Assembly (NCBI RefSeq): GCF_014648055.1
Contig: NZ_BMQJ01000002.1
Span: 591,205 to 655,204, forward strand
DNA from: Streptosporangium pseudovulgare
GTDB lineage: Bacteria; Actinomycetota; Actinomycetes; Streptosporangiales; Streptosporangiaceae
Direction: 5' to 3'
DNA length: 64,000 bases
The stretch's first letter is position 1, and every line of letters begins with the position of its first letter. Below the pieces are notes generated by a model. It worked only from the letters and a program-made list of their open reading frames with translations, was not told the DNA's origin and searched no databases. Below, one piece after another: positions 15,814 through 23,423 of this stretch. The position numbers and the translations under genes were made by a program.

Positions 15814-17535
15814 TCAGCCGACGTCCGGCCGTCGTCCGGCCATGGCGCGACGGCAGCGGGCCAGTTCCGCGCGCAGATCGCGTCGCAGCCCCCGGTCCAG
15901 GCCCGGCTGGGCGAGCGCGTGGGCGAAGTCGCGGGCGGCCTCGTCCCAGCGCCCCAGCCGCATCAGCGCCGTACCGCGGTTGTAGTGGGGCACCGGCGCC
16001 GCCGACAGCGCCACCGCCCGGTCCAGGTCGGCCACGGCGGCTGTCACGTCGCCGCGTTCGAACCGGACGGCGGCTCGGTTCGTCCATGCCTCGACCAGTT
16101 CCGGATCCCCGGCCAGGGCGCGGGTGAGCAACTCGTCGGCCTCGGCGAGGCCGCCGCGCTCCGAGCGGATCAGCCCGAGGGTGCACAGCAGCGAGGGCTC
16201 CTGCGGTGCCAGCGCCAGCCCGGCCCGCGCGCCCGCCTCGGCCTCGTCGAGCGCGCCGTGCTCCACCTGCAGGTTGACCAGGGCGATCCGGGCGTCGAGG
16301 TGCCCGGGGTCGATGGCGAGCGCGCACTCCAGGTCGCCGCGCGCCCGCTCGGAGCGGCCCCGCTCCTGCTGGAGCACGGCCCGGTTGTAGTACGCCTCGG
16401 GCAGGTGCGGTCCCAGGCGGATCGCGGTGCCGTAGTCCCTGATCGCGGCCTGGGACCGGCCCGCCGCACGGTGCAGGGCCGCCCGGTCGACGTAGTACTC
16501 GCAGTTGCCGGGGTCGTGTGCGATCACGGTGTCGAGGTCGGCCAGGGCCCGCGCCGGATCGCCCAGGGCCAGGTGCACCTGCGCCCGGTTGTGGCGTAAC
16601 CGGGCCAGGTCCTGCGGGCGCTCGCCGGGGGCGAGCACCGCCGTCAGCCGGGCCAGTCCGTCGTCGATCAGCCGCAGCGCGCGGGCGGGCTCGCCGGCCT
16701 TGGCGTCCAGCAGCGCCAGGCCCTGCTCGTAGAAGACGGTGGACAACGTCCGCTGCCGCGGGTCGTTCAGTCCGGCGGCGAGGTGGAGCGCCCGTTCCAG
16801 CCAGTGCCGCGCCTGCGCCGGGTCCTGGTCCGCCGTCGGCAGGTGCCTGGTGTACAGCATGGCGGTGGCGTACGCGGCCGACATGGTGATCTTCGGGTCG
16901 TCGGTGGCGGCGCGCGCCTCGTGGTAGAGGTCGAGCGCTTCGGCGGCGCGATCCAGCGCCGCCAGGGCGGTGGCCAGTCCCGTGGTGAACGCCCACCAGT
17001 GCCGCAGATCGCCGTCCGGGGTCACCATGGCGCGCCCACGCCGGGCGATTCGGGCCGCGTGGTGGTAGAAGCCGCGGGCCAGGCTGTCGCCCAGGACCGC
17101 GCGCGTCGCCTCCGGCGCCGGGTCGGCCGCCGTCGGCTCGCGGGCGCCGCCGTCACGCAGGTCCAGGCGCACCGGGGACGACCCGAGCCGGCGGGTCAGC
17201 GCGTCCAGCAGCTCGCGGGTGGTCTCGTCGGCATCGCCGACGTGGTCGAACCGCACCGTGACCGGGTGCCGAAGCGTATCCGCCCAGGCCGCCACGAACT
17301 CCGCCGCGCCATAGGCCAGGAAGGCGGTGCGCCGGGCGGGGTGGAACCGGATCGGCTCCTCCTCGGCGGCCGGTCGTGCCGCGCGGTCGAGCCAGGGTGC
17401 GATGGCGTGCAGTTCGACCTGGTGGCGGGACGCCAGGCGGGGGCGGTCGGCGGCGATCCGGCCGAGAAAGGCCGCGACGCCCGCGTACGGTCCGTGGTCG
17501 CGATGGCAGTCGTAGCCGCCCGGCTCGCCGGTCAT
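15814..17535 (-). CDS. Tetratricopeptide-repeat protein paired with a small peptide gene
   Basis: A 573-residue protein without signal peptide or membrane segment. The first about 140 residues form a separate domain (begins MTGEPGGYDCHRDHGPYAG; contains 'RHQVELHAIAPWLDRAARP') that I cannot assign to a named family. Residues about 175-560 are TPR repeats, for example 'AEALDLYHEARAATDDP', 'PEAYYNRAVLQQERGR', 'VEAWTNRAAVRFERGD' and 'VPHYNRGTALMRLGRWDEA'. It starts 55 bp after a 27-codon peptide gene, with a stem-loop between them. No DNA-binding or catalytic motif was found. A role in binding, maturing or sensing the peptide is inferred from position only. Confidence 0.85.
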   Translation of the reverse strand: MTGEPGGYDCHRDHGPYAGVAAFLGRIAADRPRLASRHQVELHAIAPWLDRAARPAAEEEPIRFHPARRTAFLAYGAAEFVAAWADTLRHPVTVRFDHVGDADETTRELLDALTRRLGSSPVRLDLRDGGAREPTAADPAPEATRAVLGDSLARGFYHHAARIARRGRAMVTPDGDLRHWWAFTTGLATALAALDRAAEALDLYHEARAATDDPKITMSAAYATAMLYTRHLPTADQDPAQARHWLERALHLAAGLNDPRQRTLSTVFYEQGLALLDAKAGEPARALRLIDDGLARLTAVLAPGERPQDLARLRHNRAQVHLALGDPARALADLDTVIAHDPGNCEYYVDRAALHRAAGRSQAAIRDYGTAIRLGPHLPEAYYNRAVLQQERGRSERARGDLECALAIDPGHLDARIALVNLQVEHGALDEAEAGARAGLALAPQEPSLLCTLGLIRSERGGLAEADELLTRALAGDPELVEAWTNRAAVRFERGDVTAAVADLDRAVALSAAPVPHYNRGTALMRLGRWDEAARDFAHALAQPGLDRGLRRDLRAELARCRRAMAGRRPDVG

Positions 17536-17556
17536 GACAGGGCCGATCTCCGCAGG

Positions 17557-17580
17557 GGCGGGCGCCCGGGAGCGCCCGCC
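17557..17580 (-). terminator. Stem-loop between peptide gene and TPR gene
   Basis: A perfect 9-bp GC stem (GGCGGGCGC / GCGCCCGCC) with a 6-nt loop lies 10 bases after the peptide stop codon. There is no U-tract. In such a position it could act as a partial terminator or RNA-stabilising hairpin, making the peptide transcript more abundant than the downstream TPR message (inference). Confidence 0.65.
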
Positions 17581-17590
17581 GTCTCGGTAG

Positions 17591-17674
17591 CTACCAGCAC
17601 CACTCGATCCAGAGCCGACGGGCGCCGGACAGCAGGCGCACCGCGCTCTTGCGACGGACGGTCATCTTCCTCAT
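17591..17674 (-). CDS. Candidate precursor/signal peptide with Trp/Cys-rich tail (27 aa)
   Basis: A 27-codon gene starting ATG with GGAGG placed 5 bases upstream, one of the best ribosome sites in this region. The N-terminal 20 residues are strongly basic (MRKMTVRRKSAVRLLSGAR, then R) and leucine-containing; the tail is L-W-I-E-W-C-W followed by TAG. A basic leader plus a short Trp/Cys-rich tail looks like a ribosomally made, modified peptide or a signalling peptide. A stem-loop and a TPR gene follow on the same strand. No known precursor family is recognised and no modification enzyme other than possibly the TPR protein lies next to it. Confidence 0.6.
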   Translation of the reverse strand: MRKMTVRRKSAVRLLSGARRLWIEWCW

Positions 17675-17807
17675 GGACACCTCCGTGTGATCCACTTCAG
17701 GACGCCCCGAGTGTAATCCGGCCCACCGAAAATATGTAGGGCCCTCATGTTTTCCTCGGCACCATCAGGTCTTGTCCGGCGGGGTCCGAGCCTTCGGACC
17801 CCTTTCT

Positions 17808-17830
17808 GTCGGCGGCAGCTGTGATCATGC
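17808..17830 (+). promoter_or_regulatory. Shared upstream element, copy 1 (DUF6461 gene)
   Basis: A 23-nt stretch with core GCTGTGATCATGC matches the stretch at 20658-20680 with only two differences. It lies 26 bp before the ATG of the DUF6461 gene and contains the palindrome TGATCA. It could be a common promoter or operator element. Confidence 0.5.
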
Positions 17831-17855
17831 CGTCAACGTGATCAAAGGAGTGACG

Positions 17856-18467
17856 ATGACAGAGTGCCCCGAGGAGTTCCGGTGGCTCTCCGGCCGCGAG
17901 GAACTGGGCGAGATCTACTGCGTGTCCTTCGTCCGGGGACTCTCCCCTGACGAGGTCCTCCGCCGGTTCGGCGTGGACGAGAGCACCATGGAGGAAGGGG
18001 TGACGTCCGAGGAACTGGACGAGCGCTCGGTGGAGAGCATGAGCGACGACGCGGCCGGTTACATCGGCGCCGCGAAGATCGGCGACTGGACCCTCGTCAT
18101 CGAACCGGGGGGATGGAAGATCTCCGTTGACCCCGACACATACGGTCCGGTCTCACGGGGAACCGAGGTCGTGTCGGTCTGCCGCCATGATTACGCCTCC
18201 GACAGCTTCGCCTACATCGTCGACGGTGAGCCGGTCGTCTGCTTCGACCCGATGCTTCCGGACGCGCGGTCAGGCAACGATCCGGACCGTTTCGTCAAGG
18301 AGATGCGCGAAGTCGGGCTGGACCCCGAACACGACATCGACGATGACTCGCGCATCGACGCCCCGATCGGGCGCTCGTTCGCCCTGGCGGGAAAGATCAC
18401 TGGTCTCCCCTTCTCCCCGGAGATGCTGGAACTGCGGTTCTTCGGCGCGGAACCCCTTGAGGACTGA
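17856..18467 (+). CDS. DUF6461 domain protein
   Basis: A 203-residue soluble acidic protein starting MTECPEEFRWL. The sequence 'YCVSFVRGLSPDEVLRRFG' near the N-terminus and 'GDWTLVIEPGGWKIS' match the pattern of DUF6461, a family of unknown function common in actinomycetes and often found in accessory regions. AAAGGAG lies 5 bases before the ATG, which decides the start; the reading frame is open further upstream but has no ribosome site. It shares an upstream element with the HEAT-like gene at 20710, suggesting co-regulation. Confidence 0.75.
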   Translation: MTECPEEFRWLSGREELGEIYCVSFVRGLSPDEVLRRFGVDESTMEEGVTSEELDERSVESMSDDAAGYIGAAKIGDWTLVIEPGGWKISVDPDTYGPVSRGTEVVSVCRHDYASDSFAYIVDGEPVVCFDPMLPDARSGNDPDRFVKEMREVGLDPEHDIDDDSRIDAPIGRSFALAGKITGLPFSPEMLELRFFGAEPLED

Positions 18468-18545
18468 TCGGCGAGTCCACGCGGAGACCGTCCGTCAACG
18501 GGCTCCGCATTCACCGGGTGGCGACCGGCGCGACCGGCCGGCCCG

Positions 18546-20225
18546 TCACCACGCCGCCCTCCTCACCGGATAGACGAGAACGAGATCCACACCCGGACGT
18601 GTGTACAGGCGCAGCCGGTAGCGGCCGGGACCGCCGCGCGCGAGGTTGGGGAAGCGCACCTTGCTCGCCGACAGCGTCTGCATCACCAGGCGGCCTGATT
18701 CGCTGACGATGTCCGCCTCGACCACCTCGTCCCAGCCTTTGTGCCGCAGGGGCGGCGGGGCCGAGCGCAGCGCCTTCGCCGTGACGCAGGTCGCCCAGTC
18801 CTGGCTGGGTGTGAAGATCAGAGCCAGTGGACCGCTGGTCGCCAGGGTGCCGATCGATTCCCTGTCCCAGATCGCCTCGTAGCCTTCTTCGGTGTCCGCT
18901 TCCGCGTCGTAGATGCCGTAGGGTCGGGCGTCCCAGTCGTAATAGGACGCGGTCGCCTGGAACCGGGTACGCAGCGCGGGCCACGGGTCGCGGCACAGGG
19001 CGTCCTCCTTGCGTGCCTCGCGGCGCGCCTTGCGCGCCGACCGTTCGCGTTCGATGCGCTCTTTTTCCGCCTCCTGACGGGCGATCTGAGCGGACGACAC
19101 CAGCAGATCCGGATGTCTCCGTCCGATCACCTCCGGGCAGAGCAGCGCGAGCAGCGCGGGCCGGGCCCGGACCGGCTCCCCGGCGGCGAACCTGGCGCAG
19201 GCGTCCCGGCCCCTGCCGAGCAGTGCCTGATCCGAGACCTGCTGAGAACTCTTGTTCACGCTGCACATGTAGGCCCGCTCGCGCTTGTGGGCCGGGATGT
19301 CCGCGACACGTGGCGGTTCCGACCACGTCCAGCATTCCATGAGGTCATCGCTCCGCCAGGTGTAGGTGAGATGTGGGCGGCCCTCGGGTCCGACGACCAT
19401 CAGCGGGAGGACCGCGGCCACGGCCGCGACCGGCGCGGGGACCCGCAGAGGCGCCTTCCGCCTCGGCTCGCGGTTCAGCTCGTGCGCCGTGCGCGCCAGC
19501 CAGACGATGTAGAGCACATCCATCGCCTCGGCGATCGACTCGATCGCGCCGCCTCTCGTCAGACCGTCCACGAGTTCCACCAGGAACGCGCTCGCGAACG
19601 TGCCCAGGCCGATGAGGAGCGTCACCCGGCTCCAGCGTCCGTCACGCCGCTGAGCGAGCAGGAGCATCACCGTGACGACGGACGCGGTCATTCCCACGGC
19701 CATGACGGTCGCCTTGTAGGCCGGGCTCACGAAGATCTGGAGTGGTGAATCGTCCGTCAGGCAGTCCACGAGCGATGTGACCGGTTCCACCAGCCCGAGC
19801 AGGAGCAGAGCCAGCCGGTAGGGCCGGCCTGATCCGGTGAGCACCACCGTGAACAGCACGAGCGCGGGCACCCAGAGCGCCAGCCCGATGACCGTCTCGA
19901 CCAGCCCTGGGAGGAACGAGGGGATCAGCAGCCACACCACATCGGCGTACAGCAGCAGCCGTAGCCAGGTGGCCGCCCGGCGCATCGGCGCGGCCGCGGG
20001 CGCGGGTCCCCGCAGGACCTCCCACAGCATCCACGAGTTCACCAGCCCGAGCAGCAGCAACCCACCCAGCACCGGCACCAGAGGAGGTCCCTCGATGACC
20101 TCGTCGGGCGGGTACCACATGGTGACCAGCCACGCGGGTGTCGCGGTGCCGATGACCAGGCTGAGGGAGACCGAACCGAGGGTGATGGCCAGGCAGGCGG
20201 AAGCCGCCAAACGGTTTGGGCGCAC
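18546..20225 (-). CDS. Multi-pass membrane protein with charged soluble C-terminal half
   Basis: A 559-residue protein. The N-terminal half carries about seven or eight hydrophobic segments in residues 10-285. The C-terminal half is soluble, with a strongly charged predicted helix 'QEAEKERIERERSARKARREARKED' region around 395-425 (possible coiled coil) followed by a beta-rich domain ending 'YTRPGVDLVLVYPVRRAAW'. The GTG start at 20223-20225 has no clear ribosome site, so the start is uncertain. I do not recognise the family. It lies next to a tRNA remnant and other accessory genes, so horizontal transfer is possible. Confidence 0.7.
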   Translation of the reverse strand: MRPNRLAASACLAITLGSVSLSLVIGTATPAWLVTMWYPPDEVIEGPPLVPVLGGLLLLGLVNSWMLWEVLRGPAPAAAPMRRAATWLRLLLYADVVWLLIPSFLPGLVETVIGLALWVPALVLFTVVLTGSGRPYRLALLLLGLVEPVTSLVDCLTDDSPLQIFVSPAYKATVMAVGMTASVVTVMLLLAQRRDGRWSRVTLLIGLGTFASAFLVELVDGLTRGGAIESIAEAMDVLYIVWLARTAHELNREPRRKAPLRVPAPVAAVAAVLPLMVVGPEGRPHLTYTWRSDDLMECWTWSEPPRVADIPAHKRERAYMCSVNKSSQQVSDQALLGRGRDACARFAAGEPVRARPALLALLCPEVIGRRHPDLLVSSAQIARQEAEKERIERERSARKARREARKEDALCRDPWPALRTRFQATASYYDWDARPYGIYDAEADTEEGYEAIWDRESIGTLATSGPLALIFTPSQDWATCVTAKALRSAPPPLRHKGWDEVVEADIVSESGRLVMQTLSASKVRFPNLARGGPGRYRLRLYTRPGVDLVLVYPVRRAAW

Positions 20226-20415
20226 AGTGAGGCATGATCGTAGTACGCCGGTGGGCTTTCCGCGGCCCGGTGACCGATGACCCGGCCCCGTGCTTGACGG
20301 GACGTCGCTCGAGCCGGGTGAGGGCGAGCTTGCAAGGCCGCCCCTCCGGAGTGATCCGCCGGCAGAGCGGGCACCTGCCGAGTGACGAGGCCCGGCGTCT
20401 CATTCGAGAACGCAG

Positions 20416-20449
20416 AAGGCTCTGACCTGTCATTCCAGATCAGAGCCTT
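20416..20449 (-). terminator. Terminator-like hairpin beside the tRNA remnant
   Basis: A 10-bp perfect stem (AAGGCTCTGA / TCAGAGCCTT) with a 14-nt loop lies just downstream of the truncated tRNA-Val 3' half. A similar hairpin follows the intact tRNA-Val at 21761-21788, so the hairpin was probably carried along with the tRNA fragment. Confidence 0.65.
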
Positions 20450-20454
20450 GATGG

Positions 20455-20498
20455 TGGGCACCACCGGGTTCGAACCAGTGACATCTCGCTTGTGAGAC
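20455..20498 (-). pseudogene. Truncated tRNA-Val 3' half (probable attachment-site scar)
   Basis: Reading the minus strand, the anticodon loop CTCACAA (would give CAC, valine), the 3' anticodon stem GCGAG, the variable loop, a complete T-arm (TTCGAAC loop, paired stem) and the 3' acceptor strand GGTGCCC with A and an encoded CCA are all present. The 5' acceptor strand and D-arm are missing: the DNA before the loop does not pair with GGTGCCC. It is therefore not a working tRNA. A 3' tRNA half is what integration of a tRNA-targeting element leaves behind. Confidence 0.75.
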
Positions 20499-20657
20499 GA
20501 TCCGGGCAGGTCCCCGACCAGGTTCGACCTGCGACTGTGGTCCCTGGCCCTCCACCGGCGGCCGGCCTTGTTCACGGTCGTCGTCACCCGGTTGGTCACC
20601 CGGAAAACGACCCCCACAGGCAAGGATCTTCTCCGGCCGGGTGTCCGGACTTCTTTC

Positions 20658-20680
20658 GTCGGTGGCGGCTGTGATCATGC
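20658..20680 (+). promoter_or_regulatory. Shared upstream element, copy 2 (HEAT-like gene)
   Basis: Second copy of the 23-nt stretch found at 17808-17830, with the same core GCTGTGATCATGC, placed 30 bp before the ATG of the HEAT-like repeat gene. The similarity continues weakly to the start codon (AAAGGA and TGAC in both). Confidence 0.5.
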
Positions 20681-20709
20681 TATGCAGATGATCGATAAAG
20701 GACTGACAA

Positions 20710-21528
20710 ATGCAGCAGGAACCAGGGGCTTCAGGAACGAACGGCGGTACGGACACGGCTCACCTGACCGCGCGTGCTCGTGACAAGCGGGTCCGTATCC
20801 GGCTGACCGTGGTGAGCGATCCCGCCACGCCTCCAGAGATCCTCCAGGCCATGGCGGCAGATCCTTCCCGCGCGGTCAGGCGCGCCCTGGCGGCCCGAAC
20901 CGACGCACCCGGCGAGCTGCTGCGTGAGCTCGCCCGGGACCCGGATCTGAAGACCCGCCAGGCGCTTGTCGAGAACCCGGCATGCCCACCTGACGTACTG
21001 ATCATCCTGGTGGATGACCCTCACGGGCCGGTCCGGTGGTCACTGCCGGACCATCCGGGCACCGATATCGAAGTCCGCCGCGCCATCCGCCGATCCGTCG
21101 ATGAGGATCTGCGTCGACTGCTCGCCGAGAGAAGCGGGCTGGACAAGGAGACGAACGCGGCGCTTGCCGCGGATCCTTCTCCAGCTGTCCGAGCAGGCTT
21201 GGCAGCGCACACCGACGATCCGGACCTCCTCGCCACCCTGACAGCCGACCCCGATCCCAAGGTCCGCGTCGGTGTCGCTCAGAACCCGCGCATCGCAACA
21301 GAGCGACATCGCCTTCTCGCCAACGACAGGTCCACGGCCGTCCGTACAGCCGCAGTGCGGTCAGGAAAACTCCCCTATGACGAGTTGCAGCGCCTTGCTC
21401 ACGATCGATCTGCCGATGTGCGTTGGTGGCTGGCCACATGGCCCACGACGCCGGAACCCATCGTGCGGATTCTCGCTGACGATCCCCATCCCGACGTGGC
21501 GTCCCAGGCCCGGGCAAGACTTAGATAA
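20710..21528 (+). CDS. HEAT-like (leucine-rich repeat variant) protein
   Basis: A 272-residue soluble protein built almost entirely of short alpha-helical repeats of roughly 23-25 residues with a D-P-x-P/V-x-V-R pattern, for example 'AMAADPSRAVRRALAARTDAP', 'ELARDPDLKTRQALVENPACP', 'LAADPSPAVRAGLAAHTDDP' and 'TADPDPKVRVGVAQNP'. Such variant leucine-rich or HEAT-like repeats serve as protein-binding scaffolds; no catalytic domain is seen. AAAGGA stands 9 bases before the ATG. The gene lies between the truncated and the intact tRNA-Val, in a segment that may be mobile. Confidence 0.8.
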   Translation: MQQEPGASGTNGGTDTAHLTARARDKRVRIRLTVVSDPATPPEILQAMAADPSRAVRRALAARTDAPGELLRELARDPDLKTRQALVENPACPPDVLIILVDDPHGPVRWSLPDHPGTDIEVRRAIRRSVDEDLRRLLAERSGLDKETNAALAADPSPAVRAGLAAHTDDPDLLATLTADPDPKVRVGVAQNPRIATERHRLLANDRSTAVRTAAVRSGKLPYDELQRLAHDRSADVRWWLATWPTTPEPIVRILADDPHPDVASQARARLR

Positions 21529-21760
21529 AGCGCATGACCCGTTTGAACGCTTGGATATCGGGTCAACGACTCGTGCACCCGGGGGACGCCAGCGTAGAGC
21601 TTGCGCCAGGCCAGGCCAGGCCAGGACACGGACAGGAGTTCCCTCGGAGCCCTCTGCCACCGACGATGAGCAGGAAGATCGGCCCGGTCCAGGCGACTCG
21701 CCGACACGGCGAGCGCTCACTGGACGACGAAGGCGCGACGCCGCCTCTGAAAACACGGAA

Positions 21761-21788
21761 CCCCTGACCTGTCTTCCCAGATCAGGGG
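21761..21788 (-). terminator. Hairpin after tRNA-Val
   Basis: A 7-bp stem (CCCCTGA / TCAGGGG) with a 14-nt loop lies 8 bases downstream of the tRNA 3' end on the minus strand. It is homologous to the hairpin at 20416-20449. Confidence 0.65.
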
Positions 21789-21796
21789 CCTTTCGG

Positions 21797-21868
21797 TGGG
21801 CACTACTGGGTTCGAACCAGTGACATCTCGCTTGTAAGGCGAGCGCTCTACCGCTGAGCTAAGCGCCC
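21797..21868 (-). tRNA. tRNA-Val (anticodon UAC)
   Basis: On the minus strand all four arms fold: acceptor GGGCGCT/AGTGCCC, D-arm GCTC..GAGC, anticodon stem CTCGC/GCGAG with loop CTTACAA (anticodon UAC, decoding GUA), T-stem ACTGG/CCAGT with TTCGAAC. The discriminator base is A and CCA is not encoded (ACCG follows). Length is 72 nt. The 3' half closely matches the truncated copy at 20455-20498, which differs in anticodon and in several T- and acceptor-stem bases. Confidence 0.95.
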
Positions 21869-21901
21869 CGGGTCGTCCCGTCCGTGGGACGGGATAACAC
21901 C

Positions 21902-22918
21902 TTACGCCACGCCGGGGGATTTGGGCACATCAAGCCGCCAGGTGGCGCCCGCGCCGGGCTCTCCGGCCGCCCGCCAGCCCAGGAGGGCGGCGCCCAGCAT
22001 GCCGGCGTTGACGCCGAGGGCGGCCCGGCGGATCGGCGGAGCCTCGCGGAAGGTCAGGAGCTCGCGCAGGCGACCGGACAGCGGGTCCGACAGCAGGGGG
22101 CCCGACTCGGCCAGGCCGCCGCCCAGGACGATCACCGAGGGGTCGAGGAGGAGGGTGTAGGTGGCCAGGGAGAGGGCGAGCGCCTCGACGGCCTCGCCCC
22201 AGATCTGCGTGGCCACCGGGTCGCCCGCCGCGGTCAGCGCCGCGACCTGCTCGGCCGTGACCGGCGTGCCGGCTCCGTCGACGGCCGCCGGAGCGGCCGG
22301 GAGGGGCAGGCCGGAGGGGGCGGGCGCGGCGAGGGAGGCGACGCGGGCCGCGTAGCGGCGGGCGACGGCCGAGGCGGAGGCGTAGGTCTCCAGGCAGCCG
22401 ACCTGCCCGCAGGCGCACGTCTCGCCGTCGGGGAAGACGGGGATGTGGCCGATCTCGCCGCCCCATCCGGAGGCTCCGCCGTACGGCTCGCCGTTCACGA
22501 TCATCGCGCCCGCGATGCCGGTGCCGATGGGCAGGAAGAGGAAGTCGGAGGCCGTACGGCCGGCGCCGAGCACGCTCTCGGCGAGCCCGCCGGTGCGCAC
22601 GTCGTGGCCGAGCATGACCGGGACGTCCAGCGGGACGAAGGCGGCGGCGGGGACGTCGCGCCAGCCGATGTTGGCCGAGTACAGCGCGGCGTCGGCGGTG
22701 ACCAGGCCGGGTACGGCGAGGCCGACCCCGGCGGGGACGCCGTCGCCCCGGGCGGCGAGGTCGCCGATGAAGGACCTGATGGTCTCGACGACGGCCTCGG
22801 GGCCCTGCTCGCGCGGGGTGGCCCGGCGGTCGGTGAGGAGGATCTCACCGGCGCTCGTGACGAGCCCGCCCTTCATCGAGGTACCGCCGACGTCAAGGGC
22901 CACAACGAACGAGCTCAT
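21902..22918 (-). CDS. ROK-family sugar kinase
   Basis: A 338-residue ROK protein that probably phosphorylates a hexose such as glucose or an amino sugar. The N-terminal phosphate-binding motif ALDVGGTSMKGGLV and the zinc-binding ROK signature CACGQVGCLETYASASAV are both complete; GGEIGHIP carries the metal-binding His that precedes the cluster. There is no N-terminal winged-helix domain, so it is a kinase and not a ROK repressor. The ATG at 22916-22918 is preferred over a GTG four codons upstream because GGTGGA lies at the right distance. It sits alone, convergent with nothing and next to the tRNA gene. Confidence 0.88.
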   Translation of the reverse strand: MSSFVVALDVGGTSMKGGLVTSAGEILLTDRRATPREQGPEAVVETIRSFIGDLAARGDGVPAGVGLAVPGLVTADAALYSANIGWRDVPAAAFVPLDVPVMLGHDVRTGGLAESVLGAGRTASDFLFLPIGTGIAGAMIVNGEPYGGASGWGGEIGHIPVFPDGETCACGQVGCLETYASASAVARRYAARVASLAAPAPSGLPLPAAPAAVDGAGTPVTAEQVAALTAAGDPVATQIWGEAVEALALSLATYTLLLDPSVIVLGGGLAESGPLLSDPLSGRLRELLTFREAPPIRRAALGVNAGMLGAALLGWRAAGEPGAGATWRLDVPKSPGVA

Positions 22919-23020
22919 GCACGCATCCACCGGGTCGAAGGGGCGAGGCCGAGGCCGACCCTAGCGCATGGCCGATGACCTGTTACGTCCCGGATGCGGG
23001 TGAACGTCCCCGAAGAGAAG

Positions 23021-23356
23021 TCAGCGGGTGCGGCCGAGGACCCGTTCCAGGGCGGCCTGGACCTCGTCGGCCAGACCGGGAGCGCCCGATCCGCCGGGGA
23101 CGGCGGTGTTCCCGGCGGGGGCGGGCCGTCCGGCCCGGGCGAGCCGCACGGCTCCGCAGGAACGGCACTCGACCTCGCCGAGCCGGCAGATGAGGGCGAC
23201 GGACCCGCACGTGGCGCACGTGTCGAGGTCGAGGTCGTGGGCGCGCTGGCAGTCCGGGCAGATGAGCACCTGGGTCTCCCGGCGCACCCCGCGCTTCCAC
23301 GGGCTGACGCCACGGACCGGGTCGGTCTGCCTGGCCCCGCAGGAGAAGCAGGGCAT
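23021..23356 (-). CDS. Small zinc-ribbon protein
   Basis: A 111-residue protein with four CxxC knuckles: CFSC, CPDC, CATC and CRSC, enough for two zinc ribbons. A basic loop containing 'RGVSPWKRG' lies between the first two, and the tail (after a Pro/Ala/Gly linker) forms a helix ending 'VQAALERVLGRTR'. GGAGGCGATC precedes the ATG. No enzyme domain is present. The function is unknown; nucleic-acid or protein binding is the usual role of such ribbons. Confidence 0.75.
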   Translation of the reverse strand: MPCFSCGARQTDPVRGVSPWKRGVRRETQVLICPDCQRAHDLDLDTCATCGSVALICRLGEVECRSCGAVRLARAGRPAPAGNTAVPGGSGAPGLADEVQAALERVLGRTR

Positions 23357-23423
23357 GATCGCCTCCGGGGGGTCGAGAGCGGCGGACGCCCCCCGGACGT
23401 CCGCCGGATCACCGCTGGGGAGC

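Noticed and set aside
17591..17674. Trp-rich leader peptide acting as a tryptophan attenuator
   Set aside because: The Trp codons fit the idea, but the downstream gene is a TPR protein, not a tryptophan gene, and no alternative terminator/antiterminator pairing was found.
20455..20530. A second complete tRNA-Val
   Set aside because: The 5' side has no sequence that pairs with the acceptor strand GGTGCCC and no D-arm; only the 3' half is present.
20039..20623. Minus-strand frame whose translation (SSHKRDVTGSNPVVPT) looks like the common end of integrase annotations next to tRNA genes
   Set aside because: That peptide is just the tRNA 3' half translated. No integrase catalytic residues are present, so only an attachment scar is claimed.
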